Assembly (NCBI GenBank): GCA_031281385.1
Contig: JAITFL010000133.1
Location: forward strand, 1 to 35,915
Source: Holophagales bacterium
GTDB lineage: Bacteria > Acidobacteriota > Holophagae > Holophagales > Holophagaceae
Length of the DNA stretch: 35,915 nucleotides
Reading direction: 5' to 3'
The notes below the pieces were generated by a model. That model made no database searches, was not told where the DNA came from, and saw nothing but the letters and a program-made list of their open reading frames with translations. A program made the translations under genes and the position numbers. Of the stretch, positions 21,451 to 30,247 are shown piece after piece; within the stretch, counting starts at the first letter, position 1; each line of letters begins with the position of its first letter.

Positions 21451-24300
21451 ATGAGCACACACCAGCGCGAGCAAAACGCCATAGACTATGCGCCAGGCAT
21501 GAGGGTGATGATCCGCGATGAAGAGTGGATGGTCAAAAGGGCAGAGAACAATAGCCTTTCCGGCAAAACGCTGCACTGCGTTGGCATCTCCAGCTTAGTG
21601 AAAGACCACGACGCTATTTTTCTGGCCGACCTAGAGGAAATAGAGCAGGTTGACCCATCCAAGGTCAGGCTGGTCGCCGACGATTCGCCATTTTTTCAAA
21701 GGTCAAGGCTCTACATCGAAAGCCAGTGGCGGCAGATGATACCCACCGACGACGCCCTGCACATAGGCAACCGCGCAGCCATGGACACCCTGCCCTACCA
21801 GTTGGAGCCCGCGCAGATGGCGCTGCGGAAGCAGAGGCAAAGAATACTCATGGCCGATTCCGTCGGCCTGGGCAAAACGCTGGAAGCCGGCATACTCATT
21901 TCCGAACTCATCGCCAGGGGCAAGGGCAAAAGGATACTGGTAGTCACCGTCAAAAGCATGATGGGGCAGTTCCAAAAAGAGCTGTGGAACCGCTTTACAA
22001 TTCCCCTCGTCAGCCTCGATTCAAGCCGCATATCCCGCATCCGCGCATCGCTGCCCACCAACCACAACCCATTCTTTTTTCACGACAAAACAATAGTCTC
22101 CATAGACACCCTCAAGCGCGACGTCGAATACAGGACACACCTCGAAAACTCATGGTGGGACATAATCGTCATAGACGAAGCGCACAACGTCGCCGAGCGC
22201 GGCACTAGGGGCAACCACGCACAGCGCTCAAAGCTTGCCAAACTGCTCTCCGAGCGCTCCGACACCCTGATCATGCTGTCCGCCACCCCGCACGACGGCA
22301 AAAGCGAAAGCTTTGCATCCCTAATGAAAATGCTGGACTACACCGCCATCGCCGACCCCAGCAACTACAAAAAGGAAGACATCAAGGGCCTTTGCGTCCG
22401 CCGCTTCAAAAAAGACATCAAAAACCAAGTGCAGGGCTCGTTCAAAGAGAGAAGCGTCAGCGTCGAAAAATGCGACGCCACCCCCCAAGAAGAAGCGGCA
22501 TACACCCTGCTGGCCGAAATGAAGCTGGACATGGACGCAATCAGGCACGCCCGCACCGGCCAGCTTTTCAAGACCAGCCTAGAAAAGTCGCTGTTCTCAA
22601 GCCCAGCCGCCTGCATCAAAAGCATAAAAGAGCGCCTAAAAAAACTTGAGAAAAGATACAGCGAGGGCCAAATAAAAGACATAGCACTGTTGAAAGGGCT
22701 AAAAGCCGCCCTAGAAAAAATACAGCCGGCCACCTTCTCGCGCTACCAAGCCCTTCTCGCCCTGCTCAAAGACAAAAATTACGGCTGGAGCCGCGCCAAA
22801 AACGACAGAGTGGTCATCTTCACCGAGCGCATAGAGACCATGAAATACCTGCTCGACAACCTGCGCCAAGACCTAAAAATGGAAGAAAGCGCCATACAAG
22901 AAATCCACGGCGGCATGTCAGACATCGAGCAGCAGAGGATAGTAGAGCAGTTTGGCCTGGAGCAGTCGCCAATCCGCGTCCTTGTGGCATCAGACGTGGC
23001 CTCCGAAGGCATCAACCTGCACCATCTCAGCCACCGCCTCATACACTTCGACATCCCATGGTCGCTCATGGTATTCCAGCAGAGGAATGGGCGCATAGAC
23101 CGCTACGGGCAAAGAGAGCGGCCCGACATACGCTATTTCGTCATCAACAGCGCCAACCAAAAGATCAAGGGCGACGTGAGGATCATAGAGATACTCATAC
23201 AAAAAGAAAAGCAGGCCTTTGAAAACCTTGGCGACCCCGCCCTGATAATGGGCGTGTTCAGCGTAGAGGAAGAAGAGGGCCTCACGGCCGCCGCCATCGA
23301 ATCCGGCGCCACCCCCGACGAGTTTGGCGCACAGCTATCAAAGGCAGAAGAAGAGTTTGACCCATTCGAAGTCCTAATGGCCGGGGCCGCCTCGGCTCAG
23401 CAGCAAGTGCAAATTTCCGACGACGAAACGCTATTTTCGGATACAGACTACGTAAAAACCGCCATCCCATTTTTCACATCAAACGCGCGCGACGCAGTGA
23501 CAAAGCTGCAAACCGTAGAGGGAGTGCAAATAAAAATATCCGATGACCTCCGCAGGCGCCTCTCCGCCCTGCTGCCCAGCGAGGCCATGCCCAGCGAAGA
23601 CTACCTGCGCCTAAGCCCAGACAAAACATTCGCCATGGCCGAAATGGAGCGTAGCATGAAAAACAGCCTGTCCGAAAACGCTTGGCCCCAAACCCAGTAT
23701 TTGTGGAAGCTGCACCCCCTGTTTTCATGGATAAACGACAAGTCCAGCCTGCTGTATGGGCGCGGCGAAGCCCCCGTGCTGGCCCTTTCCCGCGGCCTTG
23801 GCGCCCACGACGTAATTTTTGTGATGGCCGGCACCATACCCAACCGCAAGTCCGCCCCCATCGTGGATCAGTGGTTCGGCCTGCACTACCACAAAAACGC
23901 CCTGCACGCCGAATGCAGCATGGCAGAACTTCTGCATAAAACCAAAATTTCAAGGGGCGACCTGCCAAACCAAAACCTAGCCAAAGAAGCAACAATCAAA
24001 GCCGCCGCCAACCTGTTGCCCACCGCCGTGGCCGATGCAAAAAGAGCCATGGACAGGCACTACAAAAACTACAACGACCAAATGGCCCCCATGATAAACG
24101 CAGAGATAGACAAACTGCTCGAACTGGAAAAGCGCCACAAAAGCGCCCAAGTCCCCATGCTCCACGACCCCGATCTAAAAAGCAAGACAGAGCGCGAAAT
24201 CGAAAAAAAATTTAACGAATACGTGGATTGGGTCAAAGACACACTTCAAATAGACAACAACCCCTATATCCGCGTCGTTGCGGTGATGCTGGGCGCATGA
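21451..24300 (+). CDS. SNF2/HepA-family helicase, DrmD-like
   Basis: 949 residues from the ATG at 21451 (AGGGA seven bases upstream). Motifs: Walker A DSVGLGKT (136-143), DEAH (242-245), SATP (277-280), motif V ASDVASEGINL (513-523) and motif VI QQRNGRIDRYGQ (543-554). The two RecA-like lobes are those of the RapA/HepA branch of SNF2 ATPases. The N-terminal 100 residues (PGMRVMIRDEEWMV, DDSPFFQRSRLYIESQWRQM) resemble the start of DrmD proteins of DISARM. The remaining 350 residues are helical with no named domain. It should be an ATP-dependent double-strand DNA translocase. It is about 8 kb from, and opposite in strand to, the other two helicases, with no methyltransferase beside it. Short, A-rich codon runs make its composition slightly different from its neighbours. 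Confidence 0.85.
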   Translation: MSTHQREQNAIDYAPGMRVMIRDEEWMVKRAENNSLSGKTLHCVGISSLVKDHDAIFLADLEEIEQVDPSKVRLVADDSPFFQRSRLYIESQWRQMIPTDDALHIGNRAAMDTLPYQLEPAQMALRKQRQRILMADSVGLGKTLEAGILISELIARGKGKRILVVTVKSMMGQFQKELWNRFTIPLVSLDSSRISRIRASLPTNHNPFFFHDKTIVSIDTLKRDVEYRTHLENSWWDIIVIDEAHNVAERGTRGNHAQRSKLAKLLSERSDTLIMLSATPHDGKSESFASLMKMLDYTAIADPSNYKKEDIKGLCVRRFKKDIKNQVQGSFKERSVSVEKCDATPQEEAAYTLLAEMKLDMDAIRHARTGQLFKTSLEKSLFSSPAACIKSIKERLKKLEKRYSEGQIKDIALLKGLKAALEKIQPATFSRYQALLALLKDKNYGWSRAKNDRVVIFTERIETMKYLLDNLRQDLKMEESAIQEIHGGMSDIEQQRIVEQFGLEQSPIRVLVASDVASEGINLHHLSHRLIHFDIPWSLMVFQQRNGRIDRYGQRERPDIRYFVINSANQKIKGDVRIIEILIQKEKQAFENLGDPALIMGVFSVEEEEGLTAAAIESGATPDEFGAQLSKAEEEFDPFEVLMAGAASAQQQVQISDDETLFSDTDYVKTAIPFFTSNARDAVTKLQTVEGVQIKISDDLRRRLSALLPSEAMPSEDYLRLSPDKTFAMAEMERSMKNSLSENAWPQTQYLWKLHPLFSWINDKSSLLYGRGEAPVLALSRGLGAHDVIFVMAGTIPNRKSAPIVDQWFGLHYHKNALHAECSMAELLHKTKISRGDLPNQNLAKEATIKAAANLLPTAVADAKRAMDRHYKNYNDQMAPMINAEIDKLLELEKRHKSAQVPMLHDPDLKSKTEREIEKKFNEYVDWVKDTLQIDNNPYIRVVAVMLGA

Positions 24301-24317
24301 CTGTTCAATTGACAATG

Positions 24318-24482
24318 GAGCTTCTTGCAAAACTCGGAGTAACGTCTGCGCCTGACCGGAGCAGGCTCTGGCGTGAAACACTGTAAACAAGCAAGTTACA
24401 AAATCCAGCCAGAGACAGCGGAAGGTCGAGCGCAGCCTACACCCCTGGTGACTTGCAAAACTGCCGTTTTGCAAGTGGCTCA
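24318..24482 (+). repeat. Dispersed repeat B, copy 5, with inverted core
   Basis: The outer parts (GAGCTTCTTGCAAAACTCGG at the left; GCGCAGCCTACACC...GGTGACTTGCAAAACTG at the right) run in the same direction as copy 1. The 74-bp core 24354-24427, beginning GACCGGAGCAGGCTCTGGCG and ending GCGGAAGGTC, is the reverse complement of the core at 1441-1514. Its boundary words GACC/GGTC are intact. It sits between two convergent genes. Confidence 0.85.
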
Positions 24483-24486
24483 ATTG

Positions 24487-26136
24487 TCAATTGGAATGGA
24501 GCGGCTTTGCGTCAAACGAATATCGGTTTCGTCCGTTTCTCTTGGATTCGTACAGCATCTCGTCGGCTTTTTTTACAAAGTCATCGGGTTTGTCCGTATG
24601 CGACACCTTGCCGGTCGTTACTCCGATAGAAATAGTCACGTACTTAGATGCTTCGTTTTTCCCATGCGGCATGTTGCAGCCCCGTATTTTGTCCAGCATT
24701 TTGTCGGCCATTTTCCGCGCACCATTTTCGGGGGTGTTGGGCAGGACTACGACAAATTCGTCCCCACCATATCTGGCAACAAAGTCATCTTCCCTTTTTA
24801 GGCACTGGGTGAGGGTCTGTGCAACAGTTTTAAGACATTTGTCGCCTTCGACGTGGCCATGCGTGTCATTGTATTGCTTAAAACAGTCTATGTCTATCAT
24901 CATCAAACTCAGTATGTCTTCTCCGCGAGAGTGTTGCTTTATGAGGCTTTTTATGCTCCGATCGAAGAACTGCCTGTTGTGAATGCCCGTGAATCCATCG
25001 TAGTCCCCTTCGGCACGAATAAAAGCGTTGGCAAACAAAAAGGCCGCAGAGCGCAGCATTTCCGCGACATCGTCCTCAAAGTGGCGTTCCCTGCGCGTGT
25101 CCCCAAAAATTACGAACCCCCAAAAGCTGTTGTTGATGTATATGATGATGACCACCACCGACAGGATGCCAAACTTTAGCAGGGTGGCCCTTTCAGGGTC
25201 GTCCAGCAGTCTTGAGGGGCTGTTTACTAAAGTGGTATTTACGAAATGCGCATCCCAGTTTGGCATCACCTGCGCGAATGGGACTTTCTTCAAGGCTTCC
25301 ACCAGTTCGGTGCCTTCGCCTTCGTCCTTGGTCCAGCGATAGACTTGGGAACTATACATTTTTTCTTGTATCGCATAATTGCGGTAGAGAACCACTCTGT
25401 CAACGTCCGCCACATCGGCGATCAGGCCGACGCCACTGTGCATCATGTCGGCAAATTTTTTCTCGCTCTCTGAAAGGAATATAAGTGAAGCCATGTTGAG
25501 CGCGTTCGTCATCATTTCGCGGCGTTTGAGGGATTCCATTGCCAAGTCGAGGCTCTTTGTCTTTTCTTCGCGTATGATCGTGGAAACGCACAGGCGGGCG
25601 ACAGAGCGCAGCAGGGCGGTGCAGGCTTCGTCAAATTCTCGCTCGTTCCTGTTGTCGTGAAAGGTTACGACCCCCCATATCTCGCCCTCGATAAAAACTG
25701 GCACAATCAGGATTGACATCACGCCGCGCGGGGTCAGAAAGGCAGCTTCCTCCTCCGTAAACTCGCTGCGCCGCAGGGACACGCATGAATCTTTCCGCAT
25801 GACCTCAATCCAGCGCCTCAATGGCATGGTGAGGGGCAATTCCTTCAGCTCATCGTCAATAGGCCGAGTTCCGCCCTTGGCCCTGTCCCAGCGATAGATT
25901 TCTCCTGGGGTAGCGCGTTCTCTTGACCGGGCGCGGACTACTAGGAGCCTGTCTATGTCCACCACGTCTGCGATTGTGTTCAGACCGTTTGACATTACGT
26001 CCTCAAAAGTGCGCTCCGTATATGAAATAAAGATTTCGAGCGCTTTGTGCAGCGCGGTGGCGTATGGGTCAAGGCCCACGAACGCAGGGGCACCATGCAC
26101 TTCGTAGGAGTGTTCGGTCAGTGAGGCATTATCCAT
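24487..26136 (-). CDS. GAF-GAF-GGDEF diguanylate cyclase
   Basis: 549 residues from the ATG at 26134-26136; an upstream TTG would add 28 residues of unlikely composition. Residues about 20-190 and 210-375 are two related GAF-type sensor domains, each with a TIADVVDIDR / LIADVADVDR element and a later (I)WG(F)V(T/I)F strand. The GGDEF domain is at about 380-545: DIDCFKQYND (415-424), GGDEF (457-461), and an allosteric I-site RxxD (R448-D451) exactly five residues before GGDEF. All catalytic features are kept, so it should make cyclic di-GMP under product inhibition in the cytoplasm. There is no membrane segment. What the GAF domains bind is unknown. Confidence 0.9.
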   Translation of the reverse strand: MDNASLTEHSYEVHGAPAFVGLDPYATALHKALEIFISYTERTFEDVMSNGLNTIADVVDIDRLLVVRARSRERATPGEIYRWDRAKGGTRPIDDELKELPLTMPLRRWIEVMRKDSCVSLRRSEFTEEEAAFLTPRGVMSILIVPVFIEGEIWGVVTFHDNRNEREFDEACTALLRSVARLCVSTIIREEKTKSLDLAMESLKRREMMTNALNMASLIFLSESEKKFADMMHSGVGLIADVADVDRVVLYRNYAIQEKMYSSQVYRWTKDEGEGTELVEALKKVPFAQVMPNWDAHFVNTTLVNSPSRLLDDPERATLLKFGILSVVVIIIYINNSFWGFVIFGDTRRERHFEDDVAEMLRSAAFLFANAFIRAEGDYDGFTGIHNRQFFDRSIKSLIKQHSRGEDILSLMMIDIDCFKQYNDTHGHVEGDKCLKTVAQTLTQCLKREDDFVARYGGDEFVVVLPNTPENGARKMADKMLDKIRGCNMPHGKNEASKYVTISIGVTTGKVSHTDKPDDFVKKADEMLYESKRNGRNRYSFDAKPLHSN

Positions 26137-26754
26137 TTTTGCTACCGTAGAATGGCCTGAGTGAATTGATTTGGGTTTCGACTGGAGGGGGTGCAAGGCC
26201 AGCCTTTTGCGCCCCCCCAAAAAAAGCGCTTTGGGACTAATCAGGCAGGTAGGCCAAACAGTCTATCGAATTGTTGTGATTGTCAAGGAATGACAGACAA
26301 ACAGACTCTTCAGCTTATGGAATAGTTTAACACAGTATTTGATTCCCTTGGGCTGCTCGGTCCCAAATCGGCTTGCAATGAGGGGGCGCTTTACCCTTAC
26401 CCCTGGCCCGGCAGATTCATTGGGCAGAAAGGGCTCCCGGCGCGTTCCGGTAATCTGACTCTATCTTACGTGCCACTCGGATTGTGGCTGATACAAGGGC
26501 ACGGCTTCGATGAGGGGGGCGGGAGTCAGCGCAAGGCCGAATGCAACCTGAACTTGCTTTTGTCTGTGATTGCTGTTAGCGTGGACACTGTGGAAGCGTC
26601 TGAGAGGCTGGCGACCCTGAATCAGTAGAAAATCCCCGATGATGATTGAATGTATAGAACGCAAAGAGTGGAAGATAGGTAGGCAGGCATTTACAGCGGT
26701 TCCCCTATGGGCCGATACCAATTTGCGTCCAGTTGGCATTGTTGGGGTATTGTT
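26137..26754. other. Long intergenic stretch with repeat fragments
   Basis: About 26430-26475 carries pieces of repeat A (GCGCGTTCCGG, TATCTTACGTGCCACTCGG) and 26480-26520 has CACGGCTTCGATGAG of repeat D. About 26700-26745 (CGGTTCCCCTATGGGCC, then ATACCAATTTGCGT) resembles repeat G and the CCAAGTTGCGTTCAGATG word. 26540-26700 is not repetitive and holds a short degenerate frame on each strand, but I cannot support a gene. Confidence 0.4.
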
Positions 26755-27873
26755 TTGAGCAAAATCAAAACGCTTGTCAAACAAGAAATGATTTTGTTCA
26801 TTGCGGCCGCGCTGGCATGCGCCTCTATGTTCGCCGTCCCGCCGGACATTGGGTATTTTTCCTATATGAACTATCCCGTGCTGGGGATTCTGTTCTGCCT
26901 GATGATCGTTGTCATGGGGTTGAGGCGGCTCGGCATATTTGGCTACCTGTCACAGCGGCTGTTGAATCGGACAAAAAATGTAAAACTTCTGACGGCTTTG
27001 CTGGTCAGCATTGTGTTCTTCTGCTCTATGTTCATAACAAACGATGTGGCGCTGATTATGTTTGTTCCGATGACCCTTGAAATTTTTGCGGGCTCCAAGC
27101 GCCACAGGTTGATATTCATCATCGTCATGGAAACGCTGGCCGCCAATTTGGGCAGCATGCTAACGCCCATCGGCAATCCGCAGAACCTTTACATTTACTC
27201 GTTTTATCAATTGGACATGCTTAGCTTTTTTCAATATGTCCTGCCCATCGGCGCCGTCAGCTATGCGATGCTAATCGGATTGACGTTGTTTTCCAAAAAC
27301 AGCCGCATAGAGATTGCGCTAGAGCCAAAAATGCAGTTGAGGGATTTGGCGAAGCCGCTTTTATATTACATCGTTCTGTTTCTTACATGTATCGCAACGG
27401 TTTTGCATATTTTGGATTACAGGATTTGTGTCCTCTTAGTCTTGGCCGCGACGCTCGTCGCGGACAAAAAAATATTGGCAAAAGTGGATTACGGCCTGTT
27501 GTTGACCTTCGCCTGCTTTTTTGCATTCGTTGGCAACTTGGACAGGATAGACGCCATCAAAAACGCCCTGTCCATTTTTCTGGAAGGCAGAGTGTTTGTC
27601 GTAAGCGCATTGTGCAGCCAGATCATCAGCAATGTCCCGGCAGCCATGATGCTGTCCCCTTTCACGGCGGATGTCCACCCACTGCTGTTGGGCGTCAACA
27701 TTGGCGGGCTGGGCACGCCCGTGGCTTCGCTGGCGAGCCTTATCTCTTTTAAGCTGTATGCCAAAAGCGAAGGCTCTGCGCCAGGAAAATATCTTGGCGT
27801 TTTCACCGTTTACAACTTGGCCTTGCTGCTGCTCCTGAGCGCCATCGTTGTATGGCAGTTCAAGATATTGTAG
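26755..27873 (+). CDS. Ion transporter (IT)-superfamily permease, SLC13/ArsB-like anion carrier
   Basis: 372 residues if started at the TTG at 26755, preceded by TGGGGT. An ATG at 26707 is further upstream but lies in repeat-like sequence, and another at 26788 would cut the basic N-terminus. About ten membrane segments occur in two inverted halves. Each half has the re-entrant Asn/Pro hairpins of the superfamily: ITNDVALIMFVP (94-105) with LTPIGNPQNLYIYS (136-149), and SQIISNVPAAMMLSPF (288-303) with GGLGTPVASLASLI (317-330). These are the substrate/ion-binding loops. Likely substrates are small anions such as dicarboxylate, sulfate, phosphate or arsenite; the sequence does not decide. It stands alone. 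Confidence 0.8.
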   Translation: MSKIKTLVKQEMILFIAAALACASMFAVPPDIGYFSYMNYPVLGILFCLMIVVMGLRRLGIFGYLSQRLLNRTKNVKLLTALLVSIVFFCSMFITNDVALIMFVPMTLEIFAGSKRHRLIFIIVMETLAANLGSMLTPIGNPQNLYIYSFYQLDMLSFFQYVLPIGAVSYAMLIGLTLFSKNSRIEIALEPKMQLRDLAKPLLYYIVLFLTCIATVLHILDYRICVLLVLAATLVADKKILAKVDYGLLLTFACFFAFVGNLDRIDAIKNALSIFLEGRVFVVSALCSQIISNVPAAMMLSPFTADVHPLLLGVNIGGLGTPVASLASLISFKLYAKSEGSAPGKYLGVFTVYNLALLLLLSAIVVWQFKIL

Positions 27874-28018
27874 GTTGAACTGCTGTGCAGGGAACTGATG
27901 CGGCTGCGCCGCGCCTGTATTAATGCGGATTGATGACGCGGCGAGGTCATTCGCCCGGCAGTGGCATCGGGCGGAATGGGTGCCCGGTTGGGGGCGGATA
28001 GTTTTGCAAGAAGCTAGA

Positions 28019-28861
28019 CTACCAAAGCGATTCAAGGTCTTCCAAGATGTCGGACGCGCCCCTGGCAAAGTTGGCCGCGCCTTCCCTCAGCAGCTCATTG
28101 CCGCCTTCGGAGTGCGGGTCCCCCGCTTGGCCGGGCATCACCCAGACCTCTCTCCCCAAGTCCAGGGCCAGTTTGGCCGTGATCAGCGATCCCGACTTGG
28201 CCTTTGCCTGAACCACCACCACGCCCCTCGTCCACGCGGCCATCAGCAGGTTGCGCTTTGGAAAGTGCCATTTGTTGGGGTTCGCCTCTGGCGGGAAGCA
28301 GGTCAGCACCCCGCCGCCCGACCTGACGATGCGCTCCATCAGCGGTACGTTTTCAATCGGGTATGGGCGGCTCAGGCCAGAGCCCAGAACGCCCCAGGTC
28401 GTGCCGCCAGCCACCTTTGCCGCGTCCAGCGCTCCTAGGTGCGCCGCCGTGTCTATGCCCCTGGCCAAGCCCGAAATAATCCCGACGTTGAAATTAGCCA
28501 AGTCCCTGCCAAGGCAAAACGCGGTTTTGAGACCCGCCCCGCTGGGCGTCCTGCTCCCCACCACGGCCAGGCACCTTCTCGGCGGCGGCAGGCTGCCGCG
28601 CACCCACAGTGCCACGGGGTAGGGCAGGCCCTCTTGGAGATGCGAAGCTTCTTGGTCGTCCGGCAGCACCAGCCGCGCACCTAAACTGGCGGCTTCTTCG
28701 CGCAGAACTCCAATTTTTTTCGAGAGTCCATCCAGCTCCCTGCGCTCCTCTAGGCTCAAAGACGGCTGCTGGTCGGCACTGGCTTGCCGCCAAATGGTCG
28801 CCTTCCTCCCCTCTTGCCAGGGCAGCATCGAAAAGGCCAGGCCCAGAAGTCTGACATCCAT
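28019..28861 (-). CDS. dprA: DNA-processing protein DprA (Smf)
   Basis: 280 residues with the Rossmann-like single-strand-DNA-binding domain of DprA, which loads RecA on incoming DNA in natural transformation. Motifs: VGSRTPSGAG (101-110), SGLARGIDTAAH (130-141), GVLGSGLSRPYP (157-168), FPKRN (200-204, usually FPRRNR), SGSLITA (223-229) and the late PGQAGDPHSEGGNELLREGA (243-262). The N-terminal SAM-like domain and the C-terminal winged helix seen in many DprA proteins are short or missing. It runs toward the permease gene, with 145 bases of repeat-like sequence in between. No other competence gene is in the window. Confidence 0.92.
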   Translation of the reverse strand: MDVRLLGLAFSMLPWQEGRKATIWRQASADQQPSLSLEERRELDGLSKKIGVLREEAASLGARLVLPDDQEASHLQEGLPYPVALWVRGSLPPPRRCLAVVGSRTPSGAGLKTAFCLGRDLANFNVGIISGLARGIDTAAHLGALDAAKVAGGTTWGVLGSGLSRPYPIENVPLMERIVRSGGGVLTCFPPEANPNKWHFPKRNLLMAAWTRGVVVVQAKAKSGSLITAKLALDLGREVWVMPGQAGDPHSEGGNELLREGAANFARGASDILEDLESLW

Positions 28862-28891
28862 GTACTTAGGTTATACCAAGTTGCGTTCAGA

Positions 28892-29280
28892 TGAGCCACT
28901 TGCAAAACGTCAGTTTTGCAAGTCACCGGAGGAACAGGGTTTAGTGGCCTTTGACGCTGCGTGGCAGCGTTAAAGACTTTATGGCGATAGGCTGCATTAA
29001 AAGTGGAACGGAAAGCGAAGACGTAATCTATGGGAATCGGTGCCAATCAATAGGGGAAACGCAATAAGGGCGGCCTCGCATACGAGTCCACTCCTCATTA
29101 CTCTCCAGACCATGGGTACTAGCCTCGCTAACTGCCCTATGTAGAGGCAGATATTTGGGTACGGCTTCGATGGGCGGGCGGATGGTTGGAAAATGGTTTC
29201 GAGGTGGGCGATACGGGCGGGAGCAATGCTCCGTTCAGCACTGGACGCTGAACCCGCAAATTAAATATCATCGCGGCGCA
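28892..29280. repeat. Intergenic cluster: partial repeat B with hairpin-element arm, repeat G, repeat D and E pieces
   Basis: 28892-28932 is the hairpin end of repeat B, inverted. It continues directly into GGAACAGGGTTTAGTGGC and CTTTGACGCTGC...GCAGCGTTAAAG, the same hairpin block that interrupts repeat B at 18273. About 28975-29075 is inverted repeat G, 29097-29175 a degenerate inverted repeat D, and 29200-29280 repeat E/F words. No gene is visible in 28862-29320. Confidence 0.6.
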
Positions 29281-29320
29281 GCCGCCTCCTTGCTTACCCT
29301 AACCCCTATCATCGCCGCCG

Positions 29321-29710
29321 CTATCCCTGCTCCGTGCCTGAGCTGATTGCCACTATTTCGAAAGATAGCTTGCATTGCTCGTTGGCGCAAGCAAAGCCCT
29401 TTTCCCCCAAGAAAATGTCTTTTTTTAGCTTCTTTGTCCCGCACGACGGGCAAAAGGCCATTGTCGGCTGCACTGGCAGGGCTTTGTGCTTATTGCTGTC
29501 CGCGCCCTTTTCTTTGTCCGCCCCTGTCATGGCTGTGAAACCTCTTAGGGTGTAGCTTACATGTTTCTCGTACTCTTTTTTGTGGCTGTCGCAGTAGTGC
29601 ATCCCCTGCACCTGCATGGGGGTTCTGGGGTCGCAGTCGCTTCCGCACTCGCAGCACACTGTTCGGCCCGCGCGCGCCGCTTCTCTGATTTGCCAAACCG
29701 CCAGACCCAT
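29321..29710 (-). CDS. Zinc-ribbon hypothetical protein
   Basis: 129 residues with two cysteine clusters. The first is CCECGSDC at 19-26 with a later YCDSHKKEYEKH, like a treble-clef or LIM-like knuckle. The second is FCPSCG near 86-91 with FACANEQC near 105-112, a zinc ribbon of CxxC...CxxxxC form. Between them is a Lys/Asp-rich linker. AAGGGG lies a few bases before the ATG. The protein probably binds one or two zinc ions; nucleic-acid or protein binding is only inferred. No recognised family and no operon partner. Confidence 0.6.
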   Translation of the reverse strand: MGLAVWQIREAARAGRTVCCECGSDCDPRTPMQVQGMHYCDSHKKEYEKHVSYTLRGFTAMTGADKEKGADSNKHKALPVQPTMAFCPSCGTKKLKKDIFLGEKGFACANEQCKLSFEIVAISSGTEQG

Positions 29711-30240
29711 CTCGGCCCCTTTCGGTGCATCTTGGAATATTTTAGCACTATAGTCAACGCCCTAGACCATCGGAATGGACAATGCTGGAAACTTTCGATA
29801 TTCTGCGCTTCTCGGTATTCTGCGCTAGCGCTCCGAATACGCGAGACCCCCACGCGCATCGCCTTGGCTGTTTCCGCCTGCCGCCCCGCAGGCAGGGGTT
29901 TTGGAGATGCCATCGCCCATTTGCGCTCCGAATACCGAGAGAGTGAAGCGAGCCCCCTGGTGGGATGCTGATGCTGCCGTTGAAGCGCAAACCCGATCGC
30001 CGCGATGGGTTAACCGCACATCCACAAGGCGGGGAGCGGAACGGAAAGCGCAGCCGTAATCTATGAGAGTCGGTGCCAATCAATAGGGGAAATGCAATAA
30101 GCCGTCCAAGTGCAATGAGCGTCTTCCTCAGACCCCGGTACTCGCCTCGCCTGCTGCACTATGTTGGGGCGGATACATAGGCACGGCTCCGATATAGGCG
30201 ATACAGACTGGAACGCATCAAGCGCCAATTTTATATAGCA
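29711..30240. repeat. Intergenic repeat mosaic (C, G, D pieces)
   Basis: 29772-29790 has GGACAATGCTGGAAA (family C edge). 29810-29945 is a palindromic area with TCGGTATTCTGCGCT / CTCCGAATACCGAGA. About 30025-30105 is inverted repeat G (GAACGGAAAGCGCAGCCGTA, CCAATCAATAGGGGAAATGC). 30104-30192 is an inverted, shortened repeat D. Open frames here consist of repeat sequence only. Confidence 0.55.
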
Positions 30241-30247
30241 AGCGGCA

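Noticed and set aside
26461..26784. 107-codon minus-strand frame upstream of the permease gene
   Set aside because: Overlaps repeat fragments and the permease N-terminus and shows no domain or ribosome site.
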